Below, one piece after another: positions 12,886 to 21,886 of a stretch of 64,000 nt of DNA. Numbering within the stretch: the stretch's first letter is position 1; each line of letters starts with the position of its first letter. Below the pieces are notes generated by a model. That model was given only the letters and a program-made list of their open reading frames with translations. It made no database searches and was not told the DNA's origin. The stretch is from Natronorubrum aibiense (GTDB lineage Archaea; Halobacteriota; Halobacteria; Halobacteriales; Natrialbaceae). The translations under genes and the position numbers were made by a program. The DNA lies in the NCBI RefSeq assembly GCF_009392895.1, contig NZ_CP045488.1, positions 1,550,001 through 1,614,000 on the forward strand, given 5' to 3'.

Positions 12886-13572
12886 CTACTCGAAGTACTG
12901 CTCGAGTGCGTCACTGACGATGGTTCCGGGTTCGACGCCGTCGATGGAGGCACGGCGACGGAGGTCGCGGTAGGTTGTTGGGGAAAGGGTGAGCTCGAGT
13001 TGGCCCAGTCGAACGCTGTGTTCGGCAAGTGCCTGTTCGATCGGGGTGTCATCGTTGATCGCACTTGCGACGTTGCGGACTTCGCGGACGGTAAGGTCAC
13101 CGTCAAGGGTCGCCCACGCGAGCAGGAGACGTGATTCGCCGCCGACGCGGGCGATGTGTTTGGCGGCCGTTGGTGCAATACGGCCAAGTGCGACCTGTTT
13201 ACGGACTGAGCGGGGAAGATCGTGTACGCGAGCCCACTTTCGGATGAACGAAACGGTTGCGTCACCACCGGCCCGTTCCGCTGCGGCCTTGTACGAGCCT
13301 TCACCGCGAACGAGGGCGGCACAGGCAGCAGCGCCGCGCAGCATATAGAGGTGATCGTCGTTGGTTTCGCCCGCGGCGAACTGACGAACGGTCTTGGCTG
13401 CATCAGCGAGGCTCTCGGGATCGGTTGGATCGAACTGAACGGCTTCGCGGGCGCGAGTCCCGGTAACCGATTCGTCGCCCCGGATAACTGGCGCACCAAC
13501 AGGTGATTCCCGGTCCGTCGGGATCGATCGACCATCTTCGCGACGGCGGTTACCGGGTCGATTGTCGGTCAT
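12886..13572 (-). CDS. Conserved haloarchaeal protein (DUF7119-like), possible DNA-binding
   Basis: 228 residues. A basic, disordered first 45 residues is followed by an all-helical region, including SYKAAAERAGGDATVSFIRKW, which could be a helix-turn-helix, and a C-terminal amphipathic helix ending in DALEQYFE. I recognise it as a haloarchaeal family of unknown function. A nucleic-acid-binding role is only an inference from the basic tail and HTH-like segment. The tRNA-Lys gene lies 111 nt downstream on the same strand. Confidence 0.75.
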   Translation of the reverse strand: MTDNRPGNRRREDGRSIPTDRESPVGAPVIRGDESVTGTRAREAVQFDPTDPESLADAAKTVRQFAAGETNDDHLYMLRGAAACAALVRGEGSYKAAAERAGGDATVSFIRKWARVHDLPRSVRKQVALGRIAPTAAKHIARVGGESRLLLAWATLDGDLTVREVRNVASAINDDTPIEQALAEHSVRLGQLELTLSPTTYRDLRRRASIDGVEPGTIVSDALEQYFE

Positions 13573-13624
13573 TGGAATTCAGTATGTGTCTCGAGGGGAA
13601 AAGTGTCGCTACCTGGTGAATGCG

Positions 13625-13771
13625 CTATTCGCCGCGTTTCTCGGCGAGATGTTCCCAGATTTCCGTGCAACCAGCACCCTCTTCGATATCGTCGAGGTGA
13701 GCATCGTCGCGCTCATCGGAGTCCTGCTCGTGATCGATCGGCTTTGGCTTACATTCGGCCGCATCAGACAT
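13625..13771 (-). CDS. Small acidic protein, 48 residues
   Basis: ATG at 13771-13769, TAG at 13627-13625. The protein starts MSDAAECKPKPIDHEQDSD and ends EIWEHLAEKRGE. It has strongly acidic haloarchaeal composition, two cysteines (positions 7 and 37), and a C-terminal helix. The codon bias matches neighbouring real genes, and the overlapping plus-strand frames do not. It is too short for most gene finders. Its function is unknown. It lies upstream of the DUF7119-like gene on the same strand. Confidence 0.7.
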   Translation of the reverse strand: MSDAAECKPKPIDHEQDSDERDDAHLDDIEEGAGCTEIWEHLAEKRGE

Positions 13772-14478
13772 GGATATCCCTACGAACGTGGGATGTATAA
13801 GTACGGCTTCGGCTGCAAGCGATACCCGTGCTTGGGCCTAGAGGTCAGTGATGCCGCTATCCCTGACACGCTTTACAGACGAATCCGGTGGTCGTCATGC
13901 GGTTGTGATCGATCGGGACGTCATCGACCGTCGCCGGCTGGTACTGCATCCGAGTCCCAGTGAATCGCTGGGGAATCGGCAGTTGTAACACGACCACACT
14001 TAGTATGGTGATTCGAGGTCATCGGTGTGCTGGTGAGGCGGACGGGTGCGGTGCTGTGGTGGCAGTGTAGACACTCAATTGCGATCGGGAACCTCGTGTC
14101 GCGTTGGTGCTGGATGGGGCCGGTCGAACGTCGAACGGTGTCGTCGACTCCTGGGGTGTCGTGTTGCTTTTGGGACTGTCGTGGAGCGCAGCGAGTGGAT
14201 TCGTTGGTTTACTCTTCTGGCAAAAGCAGCCGGTAAGTGGGGCAATATGATACGAGATTAGTGAATTTCTAACGACAGTTTCTACGCTACGCAGCTCTTG
14301 AACTGTCCTGTAATAGGATGCGCCTCATTGTTTCACTCTAAAAGGTATGGGCTTAAGTCTGATATCGCTCGGACGGCGATACACGGTACAGTGCTCCGGT
14401 GATAGTCCTAGTCGTTTCCATTGCCAGCGCCTGTCTTCGCAGGCTCTCGACTTTTTCACATTGCTGGCGAAGCCGCCC
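13772..14478. other. Intergenic stretch with weak coding evidence only
   Basis: One short frame (13851-13988) is listed separately. The remainder (about 14000-14340) is GT-rich on the plus strand, with poor haloarchaeal amino-acid composition in every frame; it may be decayed coding DNA. The leader of the YciF-like gene follows. Confidence 0.4.
13851..13988 (+). CDS. Possible small protein, 45 residues
   Basis: ATG to TAA frame starting MPLSLTRFTDESGGRHAVVI. The sequence after residue 14 (HAVVIDRDVIDRRRL) has protein-like alternation and halophile codon use, but no family is recognised. It could also be the remnant of a longer gene. No ribosome-binding site decides the case. Confidence 0.3.
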   Translation: MPLSLTRFTDESGGRHAVVIDRDVIDRRRLVLHPSPSESLGNRQL

Positions 14479-14973
14479 ATGAGTCTTGAAACCATCCATG
14501 ACCTGTTCGAACACGGCCTCGAGGACATCTATCATGCCGAACACCAACTACTCGACGCGCTCGACGAACTCGAGCAGAACACCGAACGTGACGAGATCTC
14601 CATCGCGTTTGCTGAGCATCGCGAGGAGACCCAAGGACACATCGATCGGCTTGAGGAGGTGTTCGAGCTGTTCGGCGAGCCGCCGGAAAAAGAGGAATGT
14701 GAGGGCATCGAGGGACTGATCGAGGAGTACGAAGAGTTCACGTCGGAAGATCCCAGTCCGGATATCCTCGATTACTACAACATGGCCGCGGCTGAGAAGA
14801 CCGAACATTACGAAATCGCGGCCTACGGCAATCTGATTCCCATCGCCGACCAGCTTGGCATGGATGAAGCTGCTGACCTGTTAGAGGAGAACCTCCGGGA
14901 AGAGCAGGATGCACTGGATGAACTGAAAGAACTTACCGAGGAGTTCGAGATCGACGCGATCCCGGCTGAGTGA
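14479..14973 (+). CDS. YciE/YciF-family ferroxidase-like protein (DUF892)
   Basis: 164 residues from MSLETIHDLFEHGLEDIYHAEHQLL. This is the typical start of the ferritin-like YciE/YciF family, a four-helix bundle with carboxylate and His residues in each helix (EDIYHAE near residue 14, EEYEEF, EKTEHYEIAAYG near 110). The longer upstream frame has no halophilic composition and was not used. Members bind a di-iron centre and are linked to stress responses. A 44-residue acidic gene follows after 5 nt, so the two are probably co-transcribed. Confidence 0.88.
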   Translation: MSLETIHDLFEHGLEDIYHAEHQLLDALDELEQNTERDEISIAFAEHREETQGHIDRLEEVFELFGEPPEKEECEGIEGLIEEYEEFTSEDPSPDILDYYNMAAAEKTEHYEIAAYGNLIPIADQLGMDEAADLLEENLREEQDALDELKELTEEFEIDAIPAE

Positions 14974-14978
14974 TCGAC

Positions 14979-15113
14979 ATGGCAGACGACGAATCCGACG
15001 GGGAACAGACGCAGTATGGGGGGACGGAAGACAAGCAGCTGACAACCGACATTGGCGATTCTGGCGATAACGGGTCCGAAGACGACGCTGGCGATGACGA
15101 CGCGTCTGAGTGA
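14979..15113 (+). CDS. Small acidic disordered protein, 44 residues
   Basis: ATG at 14979, 5 nt after the YciF-like stop; TGA at 15111. The sequence is nearly all Asp, Glu, Gly, Ser and Thr (MADDESDGEQTQYGGTED... ending DDDASE), with no hydrophobic core, so it is intrinsically disordered. The tight spacing and shared codon bias support a real gene in the same operon. Function is unknown; it may assist the ferritin-like partner. Confidence 0.65.
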   Translation: MADDESDGEQTQYGGTEDKQLTTDIGDSGDNGSEDDAGDDDASE

Positions 15114-15257
15114 CGGCACCAATTTTTGCGACCGATCGGGTGCAGTTGAACCCGCGTCTCGACTGTTAGGTGAGACCCAAAGACTCGAGTCGGGAGCAGG
15201 ACCTCAGCCGCTCTCGCGTCGCTACTTCTTTTATCACTCGGTACCGTACGCTCGAAC

Positions 15258-15740
15258 GTGACAACGCAGGCACCCGGGATCGGTAACGGCAGCGACCTCT
15301 CGATTCGGACCGCCAGGCGAGCCGACCTGCTCGCGGTCGTCCATATCGAGAACGAGTCGTTCGCTCAGCCGTGGCCCTACGATGCCTTCGAGCGGTTTCT
15401 CGGTGAGCCGGGATTTCTCGTCGCCCTCGAGGACCCAACCGAGGTCGTCGGATACATTGTCGCGGATGTAACACAGAACTTCGGGCGGCAACTCGGACAC
15501 GTCAAGGATATCGCCGTCCACCCGGACTACCGCACAACGGGCGTCGGGACGGCGCTTCTCACGCAGGCACTCGCCGTACTCGCAGCCCACGGTGCGGACA
15601 CGGTGAAACTCGAGGTTCGTCGCTCGAACGACGGGGCCAAACGCCTGTATCGTGAGTTCGGATTTGAGCCGCTTCGGATCGTTCCCGGCTACTACGAGGA
15701 CGGTGAGGACGCGATCGTGATGCTTCGCAAACTTGAGTGA
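15258..15740 (+). CDS. rimI: Ribosomal-protein-alanine N-acetyltransferase (GNAT)
   Basis: 160 residues with a GTG start at 15258. The GNAT fold shows ENESFAQPWPYDAF near residue 32 (substrate-side motif typical of RimI), the acetyl-CoA loop HPDYRTTGVGTALL near 92, and the C-terminal NDGAKRLYREFGFEP followed by GYYEDGEDAIVM, all classic for RimI/Ard1. It acetylates protein N-termini using acetyl-CoA. In archaea the enzyme has broad N-terminal specificity. The start was chosen as the only start codon giving a short leader. Confidence 0.9.
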   Translation: MTTQAPGIGNGSDLSIRTARRADLLAVVHIENESFAQPWPYDAFERFLGEPGFLVALEDPTEVVGYIVADVTQNFGRQLGHVKDIAVHPDYRTTGVGTALLTQALAVLAAHGADTVKLEVRRSNDGAKRLYREFGFEPLRIVPGYYEDGEDAIVMLRKLE

Positions 15741-15797
15741 GCAACTCAAGCGTCGTCGGACGTGGCCGTTTTATCGCCGGCACCCGTACCTGCGAGC

Positions 15798-16205
15798 ATG
15801 GGATACGCTTGCCCCGTCTGTGAGACCGAACAGGCCGACGCCGTCCATCTCGCGAATCACCTCGCGATCACCGCCTCGCTCGGCCGCCGCGACCACGGCG
15901 AGTGGCTCGAGGCACACGCGCCCGACTGGGCTGACTGTTCTCCCGAGGAGTTAGGCGAGATCGTCAGCCAGCACGCCTCCGAAATCGAGACACCAGACTT
16001 CGAGTCGTCGGGCCACGGACACGACCACGGACGTCCGGATTCGCTCGAGGAGGGCCTCGCCAGCCAGAGCCGCCAGCCCGGTCGTGGGGCGCTATCCACC
16101 GAAGCCGAAGGCGTCTTGCAGGAGGCCAGAGAGTTGACGCGGCAGATGGAGTCCGACGGAACCGATCACGATGAAGGCGACGCGACGGACGGCGCGAGTG
16201 AGTGA
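15798..16205 (+). CDS. DUF5810-like zinc-finger protein
   Basis: 135 residues beginning MGYACPVCETEQADAVHLANHL. The CPVC pair with downstream histidines (HLANHLA) makes a C2H2-like zinc site in residues 5-25. The middle is acidic and His-rich (GHGHDHG near 75), and the C-terminus is an acidic tail. The start at 15798 places the zinc motif at the N-terminus as in the family. It is 45 nt upstream of the DUF5809-like gene, its usual partner in haloarchaea. Function unknown; the zinc finger suggests nucleic-acid or protein binding. Confidence 0.8.
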   Translation: MGYACPVCETEQADAVHLANHLAITASLGRRDHGEWLEAHAPDWADCSPEELGEIVSQHASEIETPDFESSGHGHDHGRPDSLEEGLASQSRQPGRGALSTEAEGVLQEARELTRQMESDGTDHDEGDATDGASE

Positions 16206-16250
16206 GGCGAACGCGTAACTGGTAACTGCCTCCTCCGAGCACGTCGAGGT

Positions 16251-16661
16251 ATGCACACTGTCGGGACGGTTGCGCCGGCGTCGGTCGAGGAGGCACGCGA
16301 ACGCTACGACGACGTCGGTCCCGCAGCACAGACCGTCGTTCGGGAGGTCGCAAAGGCCATGGAGTTCGACCGCGCGGAGTACAACGACCGCGTCACGGGC
16401 GAGGTCGTCGAAACTGCACGGGACGCGCTGTTCGCGAGTCTCCTCCGTGTCCACGTCGGAAGCCGCGAGGAGTTCGACGACTGGCAGGCAGCCTACGACG
16501 GTGACGTTACGGTCGTCGGCCACGAGAACGTCGATCGCGTGGTCTGGCATGCGGGACCCGAGGACGACGCCGTCGCCGCGACGTTCCAGAACGAGGAGGA
16601 TGCGGCCGTTGCAACCCTCCGACGGCAGGCGTTCGGTCGCCTGTATCGAGAGCTCGTTTGA
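16251..16661 (+). CDS. DUF5809-like protein
   Basis: 136 residues starting MHTVGTVAPASVEEARERYD. It is a mixed alpha/beta protein with an N-terminal helical half and a beta-rich second half (DGDVTVVGHENVDRVVWHAGP). No catalytic motif is recognised. Its position directly after the DUF5810-like zinc-finger gene is conserved in haloarchaea and suggests a joint role. Confidence 0.8.
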   Translation: MHTVGTVAPASVEEARERYDDVGPAAQTVVREVAKAMEFDRAEYNDRVTGEVVETARDALFASLLRVHVGSREEFDDWQAAYDGDVTVVGHENVDRVVWHAGPEDDAVAATFQNEEDAAVATLRRQAFGRLYRELV

Positions 16662-16727
16662 GGCGAGTCGGGTTCGAAACCGAGGAAGCGGCAGCTATTA
16701 CGCTCTCGAGCCCAACATTTCGTGCGA

Positions 16728-17327
16728 ATGACGATACCCGACGAGTGGGAGCTCCGTGAGGAGATCACCGAATACGAAACCCCGTGGTACGACGGCGGCT
16801 ACGACCTGCTCGAGCAACCCGACGGCAGCGAAAAACGCTACTACTGGGCGGAGCTGCCGCCGGCGGTCGTGGTGGTCGCACGAATCGACGCCAGCGTGCT
16901 TGAGGACGCCGGCGACAGGATCGACGGTAGCGGTACCGGATCGGCCAGCGGCGATCACCTGTTGTTCGTCGAGCAGTATCGGCCGACGATCCGCGAGACC
17001 CATCTCGAACTCCCCGCGGGAATCGTCGAGGACGGCGAGTCCTACACGCACGCTGCGGCCCGCGAACTCGAGGAAGAGACCGGCTTCAAACCGACGAGTA
17101 CAGCCCTTTTACAGGAGTATGCGGTCGCGACTGGCGTGCTCCGCCACGATCGAGGTGTCGTCTACGCCGAGGGGCTCGAACCCGGCGAACGCGAACTCGA
17201 CAACAACGAGTTCCTCGAGGTGACGACGGTGCCGATCGAGACGGCGCTCGAGCGTGCTCGCGAGCAGCCGGCGAACGACTCCACACTGACGTCGTTGCTG
17301 TTGGCGAAAGAAGACGGTCTGATCTGA
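16728..17327 (+). CDS. NUDIX hydrolase (ADP-ribose pyrophosphatase type)
   Basis: 199 residues. The Nudix box lies near residues 98-120 with all key residues: G, then E after 5 residues, then REL and EEETGF. The N-terminal part, with a YYWAELPPAVVVVAR beta strand and a FVEQYRPTIRE segment just before the box, is typical of ADP-ribose/ADP-sugar pyrophosphatases. It would cleave nucleoside diphosphate sugars with Mg2+. The ATG at 16728 was preferred to the GTG 6 nt upstream; both are possible. Confidence 0.88.
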   Translation: MTIPDEWELREEITEYETPWYDGGYDLLEQPDGSEKRYYWAELPPAVVVVARIDASVLEDAGDRIDGSGTGSASGDHLLFVEQYRPTIRETHLELPAGIVEDGESYTHAAARELEEETGFKPTSTALLQEYAVATGVLRHDRGVVYAEGLEPGERELDNNEFLEVTTVPIETALERAREQPANDSTLTSLLLAKEDGLI

Positions 17328-17340
17328 GCGAGTCGGACAG

Positions 17341-17580
17341 TTACTTCGAACTACGGCTCAGAATCGACCGGAAGCGGTCGTTGTCCGGTGTCTCGAGCGT
17401 TCGACCGTGTTCGGCGAGCGTTGCCATGAATGCCAGTCCGACGATGCAACACAGGATGATCGCCCCGCCGACGAACGTCAGCGTGGTCAGCCCACCCTGA
17501 AACAGGCCCACGACGAGCACGATGGTTCCGATGAGTTGGCCGACGAACAGCCCTTCGAATGCGAGTGATTCACTATCCAT
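17341..17580 (-). CDS. Small two-helix membrane protein
   Basis: 79 residues from MDSESLAFEGLFVGQ. Two transmembrane helices (about 8-32 and 36-58) are followed by a polar tail containing ETPDNDRFRSI. It converges on the NUDIX gene with 13 nt between stops. No family function is known. Confidence 0.7.
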   Translation of the reverse strand: MDSESLAFEGLFVGQLIGTIVLVVGLFQGGLTTLTFVGGAIILCCIVGLAFMATLAEHGRTLETPDNDRFRSILSRSSK

Positions 17581-17796
17581 ACAGTATCGAACGCGTCGCA
17601 CGTAGATAACCGGCCTCGGCGACGTGCTTGACTCTCAACGTCGCTAACCCGTTCCGCCCGGCTCTCGATACCGTGGTCGGATCGTAATGGCTGATTCGAT
17701 CCGGATCGACTTTGTGAACGCTGGTCTCCACGTGGCCGTTTCGCGGGTCGTACTCGACCCGTGGCCTTATTCTGCCGGCGTCCTAACGCCTGTGTG

Positions 17797-18162
17797 ATGG
17801 ACGGTGAAATCTCTCCCGCCGAGGTCAAGGAACTCCTCGATGACGATGCTGATGTCTGTATCGTCGACATCCGCGACCAACGGAGCTTCGAACACAGTCG
17901 AATTCCGGACAGTGAAAACGTCCCGTTCCACGAACTCTCGAGTCGGATCGCGGAACTCGAGGGCGAAGACCACATCGTCACGGTCTGTCCGCACGGGAAA
18001 TCGAGCGTGCAGGCGGCTCGTCTGATCAGTTCGTACGAGGGAACCGCTGACGCCCGCGTCGAGAGCATGGCAGGCGGACTCGATAAGTACGGTATGCAGT
18101 TCGGACTCGTTGGCGAGGAGACCGGGGCTGACGAGTCGGCGAACGCCGAATCGCCGTTTTGA
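17797..18162 (+). CDS. Single-domain rhodanese-like sulfurtransferase
   Basis: 121 residues. Rhodanese fold with the early VDIRDQRSFEHSRIP motif (CH2A type) and active-site loop CPHGKSS starting at C64. The seven-residue loop differs from the six-residue loop of classical thiosulfate rhodaneses. It could transfer sulfane sulfur in tRNA or cofactor thiolation. The start at 17797 puts the domain at the N-terminus; the upstream GTG at 17761 is less likely. A dispersed repeat begins 8 nt after the stop. Confidence 0.85.
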   Translation: MDGEISPAEVKELLDDDADVCIVDIRDQRSFEHSRIPDSENVPFHELSSRIAELEGEDHIVTVCPHGKSSVQAARLISSYEGTADARVESMAGGLDKYGMQFGLVGEETGADESANAESPF

Positions 18163-18170
18163 ACTATCGT

Positions 18171-18250
18171 AGCCACTGACAGTCAAATGCATACCCGACC
18201 GCCCGACGGCTGTGCGATCGGTGTGTAACCCGTTTCAGTTGGGACTATAC
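18171..18250 (+). repeat. Dispersed ~80-bp palindromic repeat, copy 2
   Basis: Parts in the same order as copy 1: GCCACTGACAGTCAAATGCA, an imperfect palindrome (CCGACCGCCC / TGTGCGATCGG), GTGTGTAACCCGTTTCAG, and a GGGACTATAC tail. It fills most of the gap between two convergent genes (rhodanese and flavodoxin), so it may also act in transcription termination. Confidence 0.7.
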
Positions 18251-18278
18251 TGTGACGCTCAGTGAGGACTGGGCGTCG

Positions 18279-19010
18279 CTACTGGTCGGCGGGCCCGTGA
18301 TCCGGCTGCAGTGCTCGAGTCGGCGACTCGTACCGATCGCTGCGGTCGCCCGCCGACCGAGTGACGACCAGCCAGTACGCGAGACCCGAAAGGCCGAGGA
18401 GGAACGCGATTGTGGCTGCTGGCCGAGCGAATCCGCGGGCTGTACCCGTTGACACACGCTCGAGGTCCTCCTGTTGGGCCACGAACGCGGCGAACCCGGT
18501 GGCGAACGCCTCGACATCGTTCCAATCGGTGTACTCGTACGCTCGAGTCGTGTCCGTATCACCGGTCGTCACCAGCGAGACCAGTTTGAACACCAGCCGT
18601 GTGACGCGGTCGTACTCCGGGTACGTGACCGCACCAGCGAACCGACCGACGCGATCTGGTTGCCAGCCGGTGCAGGAGACGAGGTCGCTCACCCACGCCC
18701 GATCTCCATCTCGAGCCCACTCGAACGGGAGTGCGGCGGCAAACGACAGTTGAAAGAACGCGGTCGGTCGCGTCGCGAGCGCCTCACGATTCCGTTCGAC
18801 GAACGCGACGACCGCCGGCAGGTGGGCGCGATCGATGACTGGTGAACCGACGAGCACGGCATCGAAATCGTCGACGGTCTTATCCGGTACCGTTGTAATG
18901 CGTTTCATCGTGACGTCGTGTCCTCGATCGGCGAGAACCGTCGCGATGTACTCGGCGACCGTTTCCGTCTGCCCGTGAGTGCTGGCGTACGCGACGAGAA
19001 CCGAACCCAT
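18279..19010 (-). CDS. Membrane-anchored flavodoxin-domain protein (HemG-like)
   Basis: 243 residues. The N-terminal flavodoxin domain (1-165) has the FMN phosphate loop YASTHGQTET at residues 9-18 and the second loop VLVGSPVIDRAHL near 54, similar to protoporphyrinogen oxidase HemG. A hydrophobic helix (about 205-225, TIAFLLGLSGLAYWLVV) near the C-terminus anchors it to the membrane. HemG-type enzymes oxidise protoporphyrinogen IX with menaquinone. Here the substrate is not proven, and it may be a general flavodoxin-like reductase. Confidence 0.75.
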   Translation of the reverse strand: MGSVLVAYASTHGQTETVAEYIATVLADRGHDVTMKRITTVPDKTVDDFDAVLVGSPVIDRAHLPAVVAFVERNREALATRPTAFFQLSFAAALPFEWARDGDRAWVSDLVSCTGWQPDRVGRFAGAVTYPEYDRVTRLVFKLVSLVTTGDTDTTRAYEYTDWNDVEAFATGFAAFVAQQEDLERVSTGTARGFARPAATIAFLLGLSGLAYWLVVTRSAGDRSDRYESPTRALQPDHGPADQ

Positions 19011-19199
19011 CTCTCACGGGTTTCAGGTTGGCTGGACCTATAAAACGCCGGCGTGGGTCTGCGCTGACCCGGTCGATCCGCTACACGAGTTCGATGTGTT
19101 CGCTAACGATAGCGCTCTCGAGCGGAGAAAACGGCGATTCGCTGAAGAAGCGATACGCGAGCCGTGAGGTACGGAAGTCGTCTCAGATCATCGCGGGCA

Positions 19200-19493
19200 T
19201 CAGGCGACGTTGAAGCCGCGGTCCCGAAGGAAATCTTCGATGCGGCCGGTGTGATTGCCCTGCAGTTCGATGTGGTCGTCTTCGACGGTCCCACCACAGG
19301 CGAACTTGGACTTGAGATCCGACGAGAGACTATCTAAGTCGACGTCCTTCGGATCGAATCCTTCGACGATCGTTACCTCTTTTCCGTATCTGCGCTCGTC
19401 AATGCGGATATTGAGTTGCTGTTGTCCCTTGGCCACGTCTTCGCAGACGCAAAGTTCCTCGGGCAGCCCGCACGTCGAGCAGACTTCCGACAT
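19200..19493 (-). CDS. Translation initiation factor aIF1 (SUI1 family)
   Basis: 97 residues. An N-terminal zinc knuckle ([13 protein letters not shown], residues 5-17) is followed by the SUI1 fold with [24 protein letters not shown] and a C-terminal [16 protein letters not shown]. It helps select the start codon on the 30S subunit. The length is standard for archaeal aIF1. Monocistronic. Confidence 0.95.
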   Translation of the reverse strand: MSEVCSTCGLPEELCVCEDVAKGQQQLNIRIDERRYGKEVTIVEGFDPKDVDLDSLSSDLKSKFACGGTVEDDHIELQGNHTGRIEDFLRDRGFNVA

Positions 19494-19579
19494 TACGTTC
19501 GGTGCTACGAAACGGCCATATTAAACACTATCGGGACCCGTATGCCGTCGCGTGGTTCTTTTTGTGTGAGTGATGAATT

Positions 19580-21886
19580 TCAGCCCTGCCAGCCGATCAC
19601 CGGCAGCTGCGCTCGAGTGAGGTCGTCGACGATCGCGACGGTCTCGTCGGCCGCGGTCTGTGTGACGCCACCGCCGTAGACCGCCCGTTCGTACCGATCG
19701 ACGACCGTTTTCGCTCGTGGGTCGAGTTCGTGATCCGGATCCGTCGCAAGCGCGTCAAGATACTGTCGGGCCGATTCCGATGGGGCTCGCGGGCGATACT
19801 CACGAGCGAGCAGGCGCTCGAGCCGTCGGTAAGCGCGCTCGACGTCTTCGTTAGGGTCGTCCCGACGTCGCTGTCGGTAGAGACCAACCGTTCGGCGAGT
19901 GCGGCCGATCGCCTCGGTTCGGTGGACACCCGCGACCAGGCCGACGAGAGCGACGAGTCCGATCGCAGCCGTCTCGCGGGAGACGGTTACGAGCGCCAGC
20001 AGCCGATCCCAGCCGTTCTCGGTGTTCTCGGCTGAATCGCGTTCCGCCTCGGGAGCAGTCGGTTCGGCGTCAGCGCCACTTCCCTCGGGACTGCTCTCGT
20101 TCTGCTCCGTCTCGTCGGGCTCGTCGAGACCGGACTCAGTTCCGGAAGGCTCCTCAGGGTCATCGGGCTCGAGAGCCTCGGTTTCCGACTCGGTTTCGGG
20201 TTCGGAGACGGGGTCGTCGGCGCTCGAGTTGGTGTCGACGTTTTCGGCGCCGTCTTCGCGGGCCTGTTCGACACGATCGCCGTGGAGCGACGCGCGCGAA
20301 TCGCCCGGTGTGGGATCGAATGGGATCCAGCCGTGGCCGGGGAAGTAGACCTCGACCCAGGCGTGCGCGTCCGTGCCGCGGACGACGTACTCGTCGTCGC
20401 TCACCTGTTGGCCGCTCGTGTAGCCGGTGACGTAGCGCGCCGGGATGTCCTCGGCGCGGAGCAGCTGGACCATCGTCGTCGCGAAGTAGACGCAGTAGCC
20501 CTCCTCCATCTCGAACAGAAACGCCTCGGAGATGTCGCCGTCGGGCCGTTCGACGTCGAGCGAGTACCCCTTCGACGACCGGAGGTGACGTTCGATGGCG
20601 ACCGCTTTGTCGTAGGGCGTCTCCGCGTCGGCGGTGAGCGATTCGGCACGCGCCTCGAACTCGCTCGAGGAGTCCGCGGGCGTCTGCAAGTAGTCGAAGT
20701 CGTCGGTGATCGGTTCGGGGTAGTCCGTGCCCGCGTTCCGGAGTTGGTCCGGGTCGGGGTCGACGATCGCGCTCTCGACGGCGTACTGATCACCCTCGAG
20801 GACCGGCGACTCGGGATGGACCTGTCCGTGTCGGGAGACCTCGGCGTGTTCAGCGAGGTCACCCTCGATCGCGAGCGGTTGGGGTGCCGTCGGCAGTACG
20901 CCGAGGTCGGTCTCAGCGGTGACGACCTGTCGGACCCGGTCGTACTCGCCCGGCGGCTCCTGAATACGGTCCTCATAGGCGACGTTCTCCCCGGTTCTGA
21001 TCCACCCGTCACCGGTGTAGCGATCGTACACGCCCGTTCGCCAGTAGGATTCACGTTCGGACTGGACCGTAAACCGAACTTCCGGCGAGAGTTCGACCGG
21101 GCCGCCGATACCGGACTGTTCGGAGGCGAAATCCATCGTTCCCTCGAGCGTTCCGGGGTCGCTCGCGGTAAACTGCCCCGTCGCGTCGGGGCCGGCGGGG
21201 ACGAACGTAACCGATAGCGAGAGGACGACGATCAGCGCAAACAGCGCTGCGAGCAGGTCGGCGTGTGTGATCGAGCCGCCACGGCGCTCGAGTTCGCCGA
21301 AGCCGACTGCGCCGATCGCGGCGAGCATGCCGACCAGCGTCACCGCCGTTCCGGCGTCGCCGGTCAACACCAGAAAGACGAGCGCCGCCCCGCCGGGAAC
21401 GACGCCGAGTGCGTACCGCCCGCGAACGGCGAGATACCACGAGAGGAAGACGGGTGCGGGGACGAACGCGAGCGCCCAGACGCCCGCCTCCACCATCCGA
21501 AGCAGTGGCAATCCGGCCGCGAGGGCAGCCGTATCGGCGAGGATCGCGCCACCCGCCGAGCGGACGACGCCGACACCGACCCCGGTGTACTCGAGGTAGT
21601 ACGCGAAGCCGGCCACACCAGCGGCAGCGGCGCCGATGGTCGCCGTCCGGGGGCGGATCGTCCACGTGAGCACCGTCGCCGCTGCGAGCACCGCGCCGAC
21701 GAGCGCGAGCAGTTCTCGCGTTCCTCCGACGACTCGCGTCACGTCGTAGAGAACGCTCACGTACGACGCCGTCAGGAGCAGGACACAGCCGATGGCAAGC
21801 AGCCGGAACGGGCCAGTACCGGTCGTTTGCTCGAGGTCGAGCCGTATCGTCCGATCGCCGGCGTGGGAGTCCGACGGGGCGCTCAC
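19580..21886 (-). CDS. Transglutaminase-like membrane protein (DUF3488/DUF4129 type)
   Basis: 768 residues from the GTG at 21886, whose GTGA overlaps the TGA of the upstream DUF58 gene. Six or more membrane helices fill about 25-220. An extracellular domain follows, with the transglutaminase triad: Cys in EEGYCVYFATT, His in TDAHAWVEVYF, Asp in PFDPTPGD. Then come an acidic Ser/Glu/Asp-rich linker, one more membrane helix, and a C-terminal DUF4129-like helical domain (RRLERLLAREYRPRAPSES). It is probably a protease or crosslinker acting outside the membrane. The open frame extends 82 codons further upstream, but that part is Arg-rich and belongs to the antisense of the DUF58 gene. Confidence 0.9.
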   Translation of the reverse strand: MSAPSDSHAGDRTIRLDLEQTTGTGPFRLLAIGCVLLLTASYVSVLYDVTRVVGGTRELLALVGAVLAAATVLTWTIRPRTATIGAAAAGVAGFAYYLEYTGVGVGVVRSAGGAILADTAALAAGLPLLRMVEAGVWALAFVPAPVFLSWYLAVRGRYALGVVPGGAALVFLVLTGDAGTAVTLVGMLAAIGAVGFGELERRGGSITHADLLAALFALIVVLSLSVTFVPAGPDATGQFTASDPGTLEGTMDFASEQSGIGGPVELSPEVRFTVQSERESYWRTGVYDRYTGDGWIRTGENVAYEDRIQEPPGEYDRVRQVVTAETDLGVLPTAPQPLAIEGDLAEHAEVSRHGQVHPESPVLEGDQYAVESAIVDPDPDQLRNAGTDYPEPITDDFDYLQTPADSSSEFEARAESLTADAETPYDKAVAIERHLRSSKGYSLDVERPDGDISEAFLFEMEEGYCVYFATTMVQLLRAEDIPARYVTGYTSGQQVSDDEYVVRGTDAHAWVEVYFPGHGWIPFDPTPGDSRASLHGDRVEQAREDGAENVDTNSSADDPVSEPETESETEALEPDDPEEPSGTESGLDEPDETEQNESSPEGSGADAEPTAPEAERDSAENTENGWDRLLALVTVSRETAAIGLVALVGLVAGVHRTEAIGRTRRTVGLYRQRRRDDPNEDVERAYRRLERLLAREYRPRAPSESARQYLDALATDPDHELDPRAKTVVDRYERAVYGGGVTQTAADETVAIVDDLTRAQLPVIGWQG

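Noticed and set aside
17688-17798. 36-codon frame before the rhodanese gene
   Set aside because: Overlaps the chosen rhodanese start, has no family and no conservation clue; probably leader DNA.
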